A model generated the notes under the pieces. The model searched no databases, had not been told where the DNA came from, and saw nothing but the letters and a program-made list of their open reading frames with translations. From NCBI RefSeq assembly GCF_018760365.1, contig NZ_JAHIAB010000003.1, positions 1 to 64,000 of the forward strand: 64,000 bases of DNA, in the 5' to 3' direction. Positions 1 to 7,284 of the stretch are shown here, one piece after another. The position numbers and the translations under genes are program-made. Source of the stretch: Pseudooceanicola endophyticus (lineage in GTDB: Bacteria; Pseudomonadota; Alphaproteobacteria; Rhodobacterales; Rhodobacteraceae). Each line of letters starts with the position of its first letter. The stretch's first letter is position 1.

Positions 1-57
1 ACGATCAGGGAAAAGCGTGACCTGGTCCCGGTCGATACCATTGATGAAACCCGCCAT
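1..57 (-). mobile_element. IS1182-like transposase, N-terminus only (runs off left edge)
   Basis: The first 19 codons of a minus-strand gene are present, reading MAGFINGIDRDQVTLFPDR. A GGAG Shine-Dalgarno sits 7 bases before the ATG. Start and wording match the N-terminus I know for IS1182-family DDE transposases (MAGF-x-x-G-x-DR-x-Q-x-x-LFP). The rest lies outside the window, so intactness cannot be judged. Its terminal inverted repeat should lie within roughly 60-200, but I could not define it without the other end. Confidence 0.7.
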
Positions 58-536
58 CCCTGTCTCCTGCCGCCTTGCGAAAGCTTACCACGGAACAGCG
101 TTTCCACACAGCCTCGGCCGTGAGCCCCCGCACGCCTGGCGCGACAGGGTAAGGGTCCCGCCGCGCCGCCGCATGACGGCTTTGAGCCCCAAACTGAACG
201 CGTCGACATTGTTTGAGTTCATTGTTGCAGCATCGGCAGGCCAGTTACAACAGGCCCTATCCAGACATCGGGCAGCTTTCGCTAGCCATACCCTCTTCCA
301 TCTCGCCGCGTTCGGTGCGTCAGTGCTTCGGTCGCAAAGTCCATCGGGGATGTGGAGCTGTGGTAATGCCGCGAGGCCAAGGAAGAGTATCGCCAAGCAA
401 CCGAGAATTCGTTGGCACAGAACCTGTAAAAAAATTAGGTGTACGAATAGCGTTTTGACGCAGGTAAACAGGTCAATATGACTATACTCCAAGACCATGC
501 GCGAATTCCGTAACACAGTCTTCCGGTTTCACCTCA
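58..536. other. Gene-poor stretch beside the IS end
   Basis: I see no convincing gene. Around 160-197 is a short match to the 3' half of the dispersed repeat found at 11.2 and 16.9 kb (GCCGCCGCATGAC followed by TTGAGCCC). This suggests the IS1182-like element inserted into or beside a repeat copy. Open frames on both strands here have biased composition and no family resemblance. Confidence 0.4.
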
Positions 537-1439
537 TCAGTTTCCTTCACTCACGTCCGCATTCTGGTGATTGTCATCAGCGCGAACATCCACCGTAACG
601 TCAAGGTCGCGGAAATCAGAGTTCGTGCCTCTGAAACTGCCTGAAACCGGTGAAATTTGATGAATATTCCGGGCAACAGCGACGGACACAAGATTTGCGG
701 AACCGAAAGATCTATTCGTTGGATCGAAAGGTATCCATCCCGCTCCTGGGACAAAAACCTCCACCCAGGCATGGGTTGCGCCCGCCTCGGTTGTCCCGAT
801 CCTGTTTTCGAAGGGATCGAAGAGATAACCTGAGACAAGCCGCGCTCCGAACCCCAATGTTCGGACAGCCTCTGCATAAAGTACGGCGAAGTCACGGCAG
901 GTGCCCCAGCCACGGTCCAGCGTCTCGAGCGGGCCCTGTGTGCCTTCGGTTTCGCGTCCCTGATAGGCGATCCGCGTCGTGATCGCATTGCTGACGTCTT
1001 TTAGAAGGGCCAGCGTGTCGGTTGGCCTCGCCGCAACGATAGACCTGACCCAGCCTTGCAGACGCTGCGCCTGATCTTCGTACTGCGGTAGGATGAGCAC
1101 GCCGAGGTCAGCGCTTTCGTCGGGCGAATAGATGAAAGGATAGGATGCTGCAGAGACCGAGATTGGAAAGACCGGCCAGACGGGCGCGCGCAGATCAACG
1201 TGGGACTGTGACAGGATTTCCAGTTCGCACGCCCGGGATCGGAAACTGGCCGAAGCCACGACATTGCCGGCCACGTCATGCGACCAGTCGATGACCGCCT
1301 CAGGCCGAATATCGAGTCTGAATGACAGCAGCCTCAGGTCGGGGGTTTCGCGGGGGCGCAGCATCATCCGGTGTGGCGCCAGATCCACGGCATTGTGAAA
1401 GCGATACCGTGTCCTGTGGATGATCGAGAGATGGGTCAT
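537..1439 (-). CDS. Transglutaminase-like cysteine protease family protein (first paralogue)
   Basis: This 300-residue protein has the N-terminal beta domain typical of bacterial transglutaminase-like proteins (about 3-85) and a papain-like transglutaminase core (about 155-245). The presumed catalytic triad is complete: Cys181 in WGTCRDF, His223 in THAWVEVF and Asp239 in PFDPTNR. Such proteins are usually cytosolic hydrolases or peptidases with unknown substrates. The start was placed at the ATG before THLSIIHRTRYRF because that is where the family begins; the upstream extension overlaps the next gene and is low-complexity. No strong Shine-Dalgarno is visible, but the start lies 7 bases after the stop of the zinc-ribbon gene, suggesting coupling. 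It is the last gene of a four-gene operon that begins with a second transglutaminase-like protein at 3166. Confidence 0.88.
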   Translation of the reverse strand: MTHLSIIHRTRYRFHNAVDLAPHRMMLRPRETPDLRLLSFRLDIRPEAVIDWSHDVAGNVVASASFRSRACELEILSQSHVDLRAPVWPVFPISVSAASYPFIYSPDESADLGVLILPQYEDQAQRLQGWVRSIVAARPTDTLALLKDVSNAITTRIAYQGRETEGTQGPLETLDRGWGTCRDFAVLYAEAVRTLGFGARLVSGYLFDPFENRIGTTEAGATHAWVEVFVPGAGWIPFDPTNRSFGSANLVSVAVARNIHQISPVSGSFRGTNSDFRDLDVTVDVRADDNHQNADVSEGN

Positions 1440-1446
1440 GGCGAAA

Positions 1447-1662
1447 TCACGACGACCGCCCACCGCGCTGGCGCCCGGTCGACCCGCGATCCGGAACGGA
1501 GCTCCGCCAGGCACTCGACCCCTTGCAGCGAGGGCAGATCCGGTGTCCGAACCCTTCGCTCGCAAACGGCTTGCGACAGGACATGCACAGGTGTTCCGCC
1601 GCAACGTCCGCTTTGGCAGGCACGATCGTATCGTCCAGTGATGTGGGGCGCCCGTCCGTCAC
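1447..1662 (-). CDS. Small zinc-ribbon protein (CxxC...CxxC)
   Basis: A 71-residue protein begins at GTG behind a strong purine-rich ribosome site (GAGGAGGAGA, with GGAGA about 5 bases from the GTG). Residues 26-46 contain CMSCRKPF, then a Gly-Phe-Gly-His turn, then CPRC. This is the four-cysteine knuckle common in small alphaproteobacterial zinc-ribbon proteins. The C-terminus is Arg/Ser/Gly-rich and probably disordered. It lies between a hypothetical gene (70 bases upstream) and a transglutaminase-like gene (7 bases downstream), so it is probably made with both. Nucleic-acid or protein binding is possible; no function is known. The GTG was chosen for its ribosome site and because the longer frame upstream lacks any family signal. 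Confidence 0.65.
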   Translation of the reverse strand: MTDGRPTSLDDTIVPAKADVAAEHLCMSCRKPFASEGFGHRICPRCKGSSAWRSSVPDRGSTGRQRGGRSS

Positions 1663-1732
1663 CTGCCGTCTCCTCCTCGCACCGCTGCCTGCGCAGCGGC
1701 GGCCTTTTGAGCAAGGTGTTCGCCTGCAAACC

Positions 1733-2197
1733 TCATTCACCGATACCCGGCCGAGGTGTGCCCGGTCGAGGTCCCGGTTCGGGAACAGCCGTTTGCGGCA
1801 CCGACATGACCGATGAAGCAGGTCGTTCGCGCCCGTGTACACGCGACGGAAGACGCATCCTGTAGAGGGTCCTGATCTCGTGTTCCGACACACCGTCCGC
1901 CAGCATGACGAGGCGAATGAGCGGGTCGGACAACATCCGCTCGACGAAGGCTGCCGTCGGTTCACTGTCCCGATCCCGGCCTTCGGCGCCATCGCTCCCG
2001 GTTGCGGGCAAAACCCGGCTGACGCTGCATCCTACGAGATCCGGTCGCCGCAGGGCGTCAAAAGACCTGGCTATCTCGTCCTGTCCCGTGCGGGGAGCGG
2101 CGCGGCCGCCGGACGCCTTGCCCGATGAGGCAAGACTGGCGGCGAGGCACTCGCCGGACATGCGCGGAAGGGTTGTCATATCGACGTGAATGTTCAC
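1733..2197 (-). CDS. Conserved hypothetical protein in transglutaminase operon
   Basis: This is a protein of about 154 residues that I do not recognise as a named family. The best-conserved-looking stretch is the helical segment around residues 90-120, containing DPLIRLVMLADGVSEHEI. The flanks are Pro/Arg-rich. I prefer the GTG at 2197, which has AAGGA 8 bases upstream; an ATG at 2179 is the alternative. The gene is 87 bases downstream of the second transglutaminase-like gene, with a perfect palindrome in the gap, and 70 bases upstream of the zinc-ribbon gene. The DPLIRLVM-x-ADGV pattern suggests a small regulatory or adaptor protein, but that is a guess. Confidence 0.5.
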   Translation of the reverse strand: MNIHVDMTTLPRMSGECLAASLASSGKASGGRAAPRTGQDEIARSFDALRRPDLVGCSVSRVLPATGSDGAEGRDRDSEPTAAFVERMLSDPLIRLVMLADGVSEHEIRTLYRMRLPSRVHGRERPASSVMSVPQTAVPEPGPRPGTPRPGIGE

Positions 2198-2232
2198 CTG
2201 AAAAATCCTTGGAAATGGTGGAAGGACACTGC

Positions 2233-2252
2233 CAATGGGCAAGTGCCCATTG
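2233..2252. repeat. Perfect 9-bp-arm inverted repeat inside operon
   Basis: CAATGGGCA and TGCCCATTG are separated by two bases. The palindrome lies between the stop of the second transglutaminase-like gene (2285) and the start of the next gene (2197). It could be an RNA hairpin that moderates read-through, or an operator. There is no U-tract on the minus strand, so a simple terminator is unlikely. Confidence 0.5.
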
Positions 2253-2284
2253 CTGCGACGGTCCGTGGTCTCTGGCCCTGAAGG

Positions 2285-3166
2285 TCAGGTATCGGGGATG
2301 TCGGGCCTTTCGCCGTGAACGTCCTGGGTCCACACCTCAAACCCGGACAGGGTTCCCGGCCCGAAGATCTGCGTCAGCGGCACGTCTGCGGCATCCCTGC
2401 CGCGCGCCACGAGAATGCGCCCGGTGCGCCGTTTATTGTTTCGCGGATCGAACACCCACCATTGGCCGCCCAGATAGACCTCCATCCATGCAGCGAAATC
2501 GTCGTCGGCATGGGGCAGTGGTTCGCCGATCTCGCTCAGGTAGCCTGTGCAGTACCGGGCCGGGATGTTCATGCAGCGACACAGCGCGATGCCGAGATGG
2601 GTGAAATCCCGGCAGACCCCGAAGCCTCCGGCCAATGTCTGCGCCGCGGTACGGGTTGCGTCGGCCTTCATGTAGTCGAAGGTTATGGTGTCATGCACGT
2701 AGTTGCAGATCGCCTGCACCCGCGACCAGCCCTGGTCTGTCTTTCCGAACAGTTCCCAGGCGCGTTCCGACAACAGGTCGGTATCGCAGTAGCGGCTGCC
2801 CAGCAGGTAGACGAGCGTATCGAAGGGCAAGTCCTCGACCGCATGTTGCCGTGCATCGGGGCAATAGGGGTCGGGATCCCCTGCATCGCGGAAAATCCCA
2901 TCGGTCTTCAGGGTGAATTCGCCAGCAGGGGCCACCATGCGCGTACACCAGTTGCCGAAGCCGTCGCGGTAGCTTTCGAGCGGAACGCTGGGCTGGGTCA
3001 CGAGGTAATCCGCGCGCTCCAGGTCGCCGAACCGCGAATAATGCACATTCAGCAGCGCGATCAATGGGGTCGGCTGGGTCAGGGTGTGGGTGATGCGGCA
3101 CCCGATATTCATGCGCAGCGCCGACGCGCCGTCACCCATCGACGAGAGGCGGGTGTCCTTGTTCAC
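2285..3166 (-). CDS. Transglutaminase-like protein (second paralogue, catalytic His position altered)
   Basis: This 293-residue protein has an N-terminal domain (about 18-95) and a transglutaminase-like core (about 145-245). The nucleophile Cys185 lies in GVCRDFTH and Asp240 in VFDPRNN. Where the first paralogue has THAWVEV, this one reads FAAWMEV, so Ala225 stands at the usual catalytic histidine. Some members of this subfamily have Ser there, so activity cannot be excluded. The start is a GTG with GAAAGGA 6-7 bases upstream; a TTG at 3181 is less likely. It is the first gene of the operon 3166-537, so the promoter should lie in 3170-3500. Confidence 0.85.
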   Translation of the reverse strand: MNKDTRLSSMGDGASALRMNIGCRITHTLTQPTPLIALLNVHYSRFGDLERADYLVTQPSVPLESYRDGFGNWCTRMVAPAGEFTLKTDGIFRDAGDPDPYCPDARQHAVEDLPFDTLVYLLGSRYCDTDLLSERAWELFGKTDQGWSRVQAICNYVHDTITFDYMKADATRTAAQTLAGGFGVCRDFTHLGIALCRCMNIPARYCTGYLSEIGEPLPHADDDFAAWMEVYLGGQWWVFDPRNNKRRTGRILVARGRDAADVPLTQIFGPGTLSGFEVWTQDVHGERPDIPDT

Positions 3167-3760
3167 GGACGATCCTTTCAATACCTCGCAAGAGGTCGTT
3201 GCAGTTGTTCGATCAAGGGCGAGGCAGCAAAGGTCTGCCTGACAGCCATCCCACCGGGCACGTCCACACGGGCTCGGCAGATGTCTGAGGATGGGGTCGT
3301 TCTACGGAAACGAGCAGCGCGGTGAGAGCTCTGGTCGTAGGATAGCGATTGCCGGACAATCGGCGGGGTCCGCTCTTCCTTCAAACCCTCAAAACTTGGG
3401 ATACGCACGTCGTGCTTGAACAATATATAGGAAGTCTCGCCTGAATTACAACGGCGCTGGCTGTAAAGATCAAAGGCCTCTGATCGTCCTACGTCTCCGA
3501 TCATCGTATCCGGGCGCACGGTATGATCTTTGAGGAACGGAGCCGCCTTGCCTCGGTCACGGGTTCAGCCCGCAATGTTCGTCACGGGACGTGGGAATGG
3601 CCTTTGGGGATGTTTGGCTTTTCCGCCATGTTTTCTCGAAAAATGTCACCGACACGAAAGAGAACCGGAACGCATGTGCCCCCGAGCCGTTGGCCTAAGT
3701 ATCGTATAGCGCGCTGGTGCGGGCTGCGTTGCTGATCTCCTGTAGCATAGGAACGCCCGC
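3167..3760. other. Divergent intergenic region
   Basis: This 594-base gap separates the transglutaminase operon (minus) from the response regulator (plus). The only element I can support is an EcfG-type promoter at 3667-3691. Small open frames here have no ribosome sites or family resemblance. The promoter of the transglutaminase operon must lie in the left part, but I see no clear match there. Confidence 0.5.
3667..3691 (+). promoter_or_regulatory. EcfG-type general stress promoter
   Basis: GGAAC is followed 16 bases later by CGTT, matching the alphaproteobacterial general-stress sigma consensus (GGAAC-N16/17-CGTT). It lies about 70 bases before the ATG of the response regulator, in the right orientation. 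Stress control of that gene is the natural inference. Confidence 0.6.
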
Positions 3761-4123
3761 ATGATCGACAAGAGCCTGACGATCCTCGTTGTCGAGGACG
3801 AGCCGATAATTCGCATGGACCTGGCGCTCGGTCTTGCGGATTTGGGATACAACGTTCTGGAAGCGGGAGATGCAGCAACAGCACTGCGCGTCATGGACGG
3901 CAGCGATGCCGTCGACGTGCTTGTCACCGATATCGACATGCCCGGCGAAATGAACGGTATCGCCCTCGCGACGGAAGTGCGGCGGCAGTCTGACAGTTGC
4001 CGGATCGTCATCATGTCGGGTGGCACGCCTCCCGCACCTCATGCCTTGCCGCAACACAGTCCGTTTCTTGCGAAACCCCTCGCAGCCACGGACATCGTTG
4101 CAGCGCTTGTTCGGATACCGTGA
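3761..4123 (+). CDS. Single-domain response regulator (CheY-like receiver)
   Basis: The 120-residue protein is only a receiver domain: acidic pair near 12-14 (VEDEP), phosphoacceptor Asp57 in VTDIDMPG, Ser86 in IMSGG and Lys105 in FLAKPL. There is no output domain, so it should act by protein contact or as a phosphate shuttle. It ends 2 bases from the stop of a convergent histidine kinase, its probable partner. In alphaproteobacteria, receiver-only proteins paired with GAF/HWE-type kinases often feed the general stress response, which fits the EcfG-like promoter. The ATG start gives the usual receiver N-terminus. Confidence 0.88.
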   Translation: MIDKSLTILVVEDEPIIRMDLALGLADLGYNVLEAGDAATALRVMDGSDAVDVLVTDIDMPGEMNGIALATEVRRQSDSCRIVIMSGGTPPAPHALPQHSPFLAKPLAATDIVAALVRIP

Positions 4124-4125
4124 TT

Positions 4126-5340
4126 TCAGGCAGGCTTGGCTGGCATATGGAGGGTGAAGGTCGTGCCTGCCTCCGTTGAAGACGACACATCGAGCCGTCC
4201 GCCGTGCGCCAACGCGATCTGTGACGCAATGTAAAGGCCAAGCCCAAGACCTTGAAGGCTTTTCTGCTTGCTCTCATTGCGTGAGAACGGCTGAAACAAT
4301 GACACCTGTACCTCCGGCGGGATCGGTGTGCCTTGGTTCGTGACGCTGGCAACCAACTCACCGTCGCGCTCTGCGATGTCGACCGTAATGGGTTGATCGG
4401 GGGCACCGTGGGCCACGGCATTTCCCAGAAGGTTCGACAAAAGCTGGCCAAGCCGCTGCGGATCGGCGACCAGAGCGCGCGGCAAGTCGATCGAAGGCAG
4501 GACCGGCTGACCGGCAACCTGCTCGATCTCGCCAATCACGTCGCGGAACACCGGCACAAGATCGACCGGCACGGGCGCATTCACTTCGATGCCAGCGCCA
4601 AGGCGGCCACGGGCAAAATCCATCAGGTTGGCTATGATCTGGCTTGCCCGCGTCAGCGCACGCTTCATCTCCAGCACCAGCACCGCCCGGCGTTCCGGCG
4701 AAAGCTCGCGCTTCTCGATCATCCGCAAGCCGGATGTGACCGCGGCGATCGGATTGCGCAGGTCGTGCCCGACGATGGCAATGAACTCTTCCCGCAGCCG
4801 TGCGGTATCGCGTTCGGTCTGAAGGCTGGCGCGACCCTCTGCGATCTCCTGCCGTCCCCTGGCAAGTTCGTCCTGGCGGTCGAGCTCGCGGGCGATTGAT
4901 CTGGCAAAGATCGTAAAGAGCTGTTCTGCCTGCGGCCCGATCTCTTGCGGGTCGGGGTCGATGGCACACAGGGTGCCCCAGATACTGCCATCGCTTCTGA
5001 TGATCGGAACCGAGATGTAGCTCTTGAATCCGTATTGCCGGGGCGTGGGGTGATCGCGGTAGACCTCGCTGTTATCCACATTCGAAACCATGATGCTGCT
5101 GCGGCAGGCCCGCACTTCGCGACAGATGGTCGATGCGACATCAAGTTCGTCGCCTGGCGTCAGACCGAAATTCACATGATCGCGGGACGCGCAGGTCAGC
5201 CAGCGGTCTTCGGTCACGCGAGCGACAGCAACAAAACCCATGCCCGTTGCCGTGCCGCAGGCATCGAGGATCATGGAAATATCCGAGACAAGATCGACTT
5301 GCCGGATACTTTCTTGAAGGGGATCAATATTGGGTAACAC
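4126..5340 (-). CDS. GAF-domain sensor histidine kinase
   Basis: The 404-residue soluble kinase has an N-terminal GAF domain (about 18-152), a short coiled linker (155-185), a HisKA dimerisation domain with His192 in VGHDLRNP, and a HATPase_c domain with the N-box around LLSNLLGNAVAHG and glycine-rich boxes near LGLGLYIA. No membrane segment is predicted, so it should sense a cytosolic signal through GAF. The start is a GTG at 5340 without an obvious Shine-Dalgarno; the encoded N-terminus (LPNIDPLQESIRQVDLVSDI) fits other GAF kinases. It converges on a receiver-only protein that is likely its target. Confidence 0.88.
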   Translation of the reverse strand: MLPNIDPLQESIRQVDLVSDISMILDACGTATGMGFVAVARVTEDRWLTCASRDHVNFGLTPGDELDVASTICREVRACRSSIMVSNVDNSEVYRDHPTPRQYGFKSYISVPIIRSDGSIWGTLCAIDPDPQEIGPQAEQLFTIFARSIARELDRQDELARGRQEIAEGRASLQTERDTARLREEFIAIVGHDLRNPIAAVTSGLRMIEKRELSPERRAVLVLEMKRALTRASQIIANLMDFARGRLGAGIEVNAPVPVDLVPVFRDVIGEIEQVAGQPVLPSIDLPRALVADPQRLGQLLSNLLGNAVAHGAPDQPITVDIAERDGELVASVTNQGTPIPPEVQVSLFQPFSRNESKQKSLQGLGLGLYIASQIALAHGGRLDVSSSTEAGTTFTLHMPAKPA

Positions 5341-5433
5341 GTGCCTGGCCGGTAGAGTGGTTTCAGCTCAATTTACTTGACCTGATGACGAATTCCCACG
5401 GGCCAATGCGCGTCACCGGATGCCCGGCGCGCT

Positions 5434-5685
5434 TCAGGACGCGCGGTCGGGAACGAATCCGGCAGACAATGCCGCAGCGACGAAGGCGCTGCGTGCTTCC
5501 TTTACCGGACTCATGCAGTCCATGGCAGATTCAATCTTTTCCAGGGCTGCCTGACGCGCATCATCCACGATGGGCCAGTTGCGGCGCAGCCAGTGACGCG
5601 CCTTTTCGATCGTGCTGAAGCGTTCGGCGACACCATTGTGCGCCGGGTAAAGGGTGATCGGGGCACCCCATTGTATTTCAATCAT
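5434..5685 (-). CDS. DUF982 protein
   Basis: This 83-residue protein has the DUF982 pattern across its length: WGAPITLYPAHNG, a helix with AERFSTIEKARHWL, and a terminal helix ARSAFVAAALSAGF. DUF982 proteins are common in Rhizobiales and Rhodobacterales and have no assigned role. The ATG was chosen because the family begins there and AAGGAC lies upstream; the longer upstream frame is low-complexity. It is the distal member of a minus-strand run that starts with cspA. Confidence 0.75.
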   Translation of the reverse strand: MIEIQWGAPITLYPAHNGVAERFSTIEKARHWLRRNWPIVDDARQAALEKIESAMDCMSPVKEARSAFVAAALSAGFVPDRAS

Positions 5686-5889
5686 TCTTCGTCCTTGTTT
5701 GGTAACGCGATCCCGGCGTTGCCTGCCCAGAAGGGCAGTCCGCAACGCGCTTCGAAAATGGAGGAGATCGCCTGTTCGGCGCGACGGCGGTCGCGCCTGG
5801 TCCCGCATCGGGGACATTGTCGGCTCCGAATACTCGGAACCAACCCTGTTATTCGGCCCCGGTATCCGGAGGCAGAGATGTTGCGACGC

Positions 5890-6054
5890 TCAGCTTGCCG
5901 CGTCGTCGGGTTCCGTTGCCGGTGTTTCGGTCGGTTTCGGCGCCACCGTTTGCGGCTTCGGTGCGCCAAACTTGCGATTGTAGGGACGTTTTTTCGCAGG
6001 CGTGCTCAGGAATTCCTTGAGATCAAGCTGCTTTTTCGGTTGGGAATAGCCCAT
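5890..6054 (-). CDS. Small basic protein, 54 residues
   Basis: The frame reads MGYSQPKKQLDLKEFL and continues to DDAAS, with AAGGAGA ending 5 bases before the ATG. The N-terminal half is Lys-rich and the C-terminal half Pro/Thr-rich, suggesting a disordered tail. I do not recognise it. The strong ribosome site and its place between the cspA pair and the DUF982 gene, on the same strand, argue that it is real. It could be a ribosome- or RNA-associated stress protein. Confidence 0.6.
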   Translation of the reverse strand: MGYSQPKKQLDLKEFLSTPAKKRPYNRKFGAPKPQTVAPKPTETPATEPDDAAS

Positions 6055-6157
6055 TTCCGTCTCCTTGTGCTAAGTTGAGTACGATGAGCCGCACAAATTC
6101 ATTCGGAGAATTTTGCGCGAGCAGGAACGTGGGAAGCGGCGGTGTGGAGAACGAGGA

Positions 6158-6397
6158 TCAGTCGTCGTCGCCTTTGTCTCGATCCTCGCGGGCAGCCTTC
6201 AGGCGTGCCGTTTTCTCAGACCGGGCCAGAGCCTCGTCATCCAGCAAGCGCTTTGCGCTTGCGGTCGTCTTGTCAAGCGCAGTCATCGGCTCAGCGGCCT
6301 TTGCAGCCGCAGAGGAAACGGTGGGCGTCAAGTGCCGCCCACCGTTTCCCTTTTGAGCCGGAACACCTTTAAGCAGGTCTTCCAGCTTGGTCTTCAC
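6158..6397 (-). CDS. Small charged protein translationally coupled to CspA
   Basis: This 79-residue protein starts with MKTKLEDLLKG and ends in a highly charged helix (EALARSEKTARLKAAREDRDKGDDD). The GTG start overlaps the cspA stop (GTGA), the hallmark of translational coupling. Ala/Lys/Asp/Glu richness suggests a helical or disordered cytosolic protein. I do not know a family name. Coupling to a cold-shock protein suggests a shared role in RNA handling or stress. Confidence 0.7.
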   Translation of the reverse strand: MKTKLEDLLKGVPAQKGNGGRHLTPTVSSAAAKAAEPMTALDKTTASAKRLLDDEALARSEKTARLKAAREDRDKGDDD

Positions 6398-6600
6398 GCA
6401 AGCGCCAGGTTGGTGGCGGATTCGCGACCGTCACGACCGCTTTCGACGTCGAAAGTCACAGCCTGACCGTCTTCGATCCGGCTGATCCCGGCGCGCTCGA
6501 CGGCAGAGATGTGCAGGAAAATATCTTTGCTGCCATGTTCCGGCTGAATGAAGCCGAAGCCTTTGGTGCTGTTGAACCATTTCACGGTGCCATTGGCCAT
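6394..6600 (-). CDS. cspA: Cold-shock-domain protein
   Basis: The 68-residue protein is a single cold-shock domain. RNP1 is KGFGFIQPE (13-21) and RNP2 is DIFLHIS (26-32), in the usual five-strand fold that binds single-stranded RNA or DNA. Length is typical. The ATG has AGGAG 9 bases upstream; frames further upstream are spurious. It is the first gene of a minus-strand cluster with three small proteins. A long 5' leader could lie in 6601-6730, but I see no defined cold-shock box. Confidence 0.93.
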   Translation of the reverse strand: MANGTVKWFNSTKGFGFIQPEHGSKDIFLHISAVERAGISRIEDGQAVTFDVESGRDGRESATNLALA

Positions 6601-7284
6601 ATCCGTGGTCTCCTTGATAAACGCTGCCCACATAATCGCGGCAGCCCGGCGTAGTCGATCCAAGCCGATCAACCGAAACCAAGCCATTGGCGGCGGAATA
6701 ACGAAGAGAAGAAACCTAAGCATCTTTCAGTTAGTGCTCGCCTGACAGATTTTCAAGGGCCTACGTGCAATAGTGCTTGTCGCTGAGCCCAGACCACGGG
6801 TCGGGAGCGCGCAGATCTGCTGTTGATTGGGCTTCGGTCCAACGTCGGCGGCTGGGCCGGAAACGCGAGAGGTACGGGGCGCCGAGAGCCGCACCCACTT
6901 CCTGCGCATCACTGCCATTTGTCCAAGACGCAGCGGAGGTCGGCTATCCGCCCTCTCTCCTGAGGGCCTTTGCAACCGCAGCGCATATCGAGCACTCGCG
7001 GCGAACGGCAAAAAGGTCCGCTCTGCCGACCTTTGGTCCTCCGCAAATGCTGCGCGATGGACGAATGGCCGGTCTGGTGAAGCTGCACCGCGGCGATCGG
7101 TCAGGGACTGAACGGCAGGTCTGGGCCGGGGATCGCGCCATATGGCCCAGCCAGGCTTGGCACACGGCGCGCTGCTGCGCCGCATAACTGCCCGGGCGCA
7201 TAACTGCCCGGGCGCAGAGCTGCCCGCCGTACGCGACGCAGCGTGAGGCCGCCCCCATGGTGCAGGAGTTGCACAGGTTTGCGA
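6601..7284. other. Intergenic region with repeat copy A
   Basis: No gene is supported here. The right part (about 7012-7131) is a copy of the dispersed repeat. The left part is presumably the cspA promoter and leader. A short tandem duplication, CTGCCCGGGCGCATAA-like, occurs at about 7188-7214. Confidence 0.4.
7012..7131 (+). repeat. Dispersed island repeat, copy A
   Basis: The core runs from ATGCTGCGCGATGG (7047) through GGTGAAGCTGCACCGCGG to GGGACTGAACGGCAGGT. It is nearly identical to copy E at 12.8 kb over about 75 bases and related to the copies at 8.5, 10.3, 11.3, 16.9 and 18.0 kb. Confidence 0.75.

Noticed and set aside
85-516. Open frame of about 140 codons on the minus strand near the left edge
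   Set aside because: Cys/Arg-rich, no ribosome site, overlaps a repeat fragment.
3178-3519. Minus-strand frame of 113 codons upstream of the transglutaminase operon
   Set aside because: No ribosome site and no family resemblance; it overlaps the presumed promoter region.
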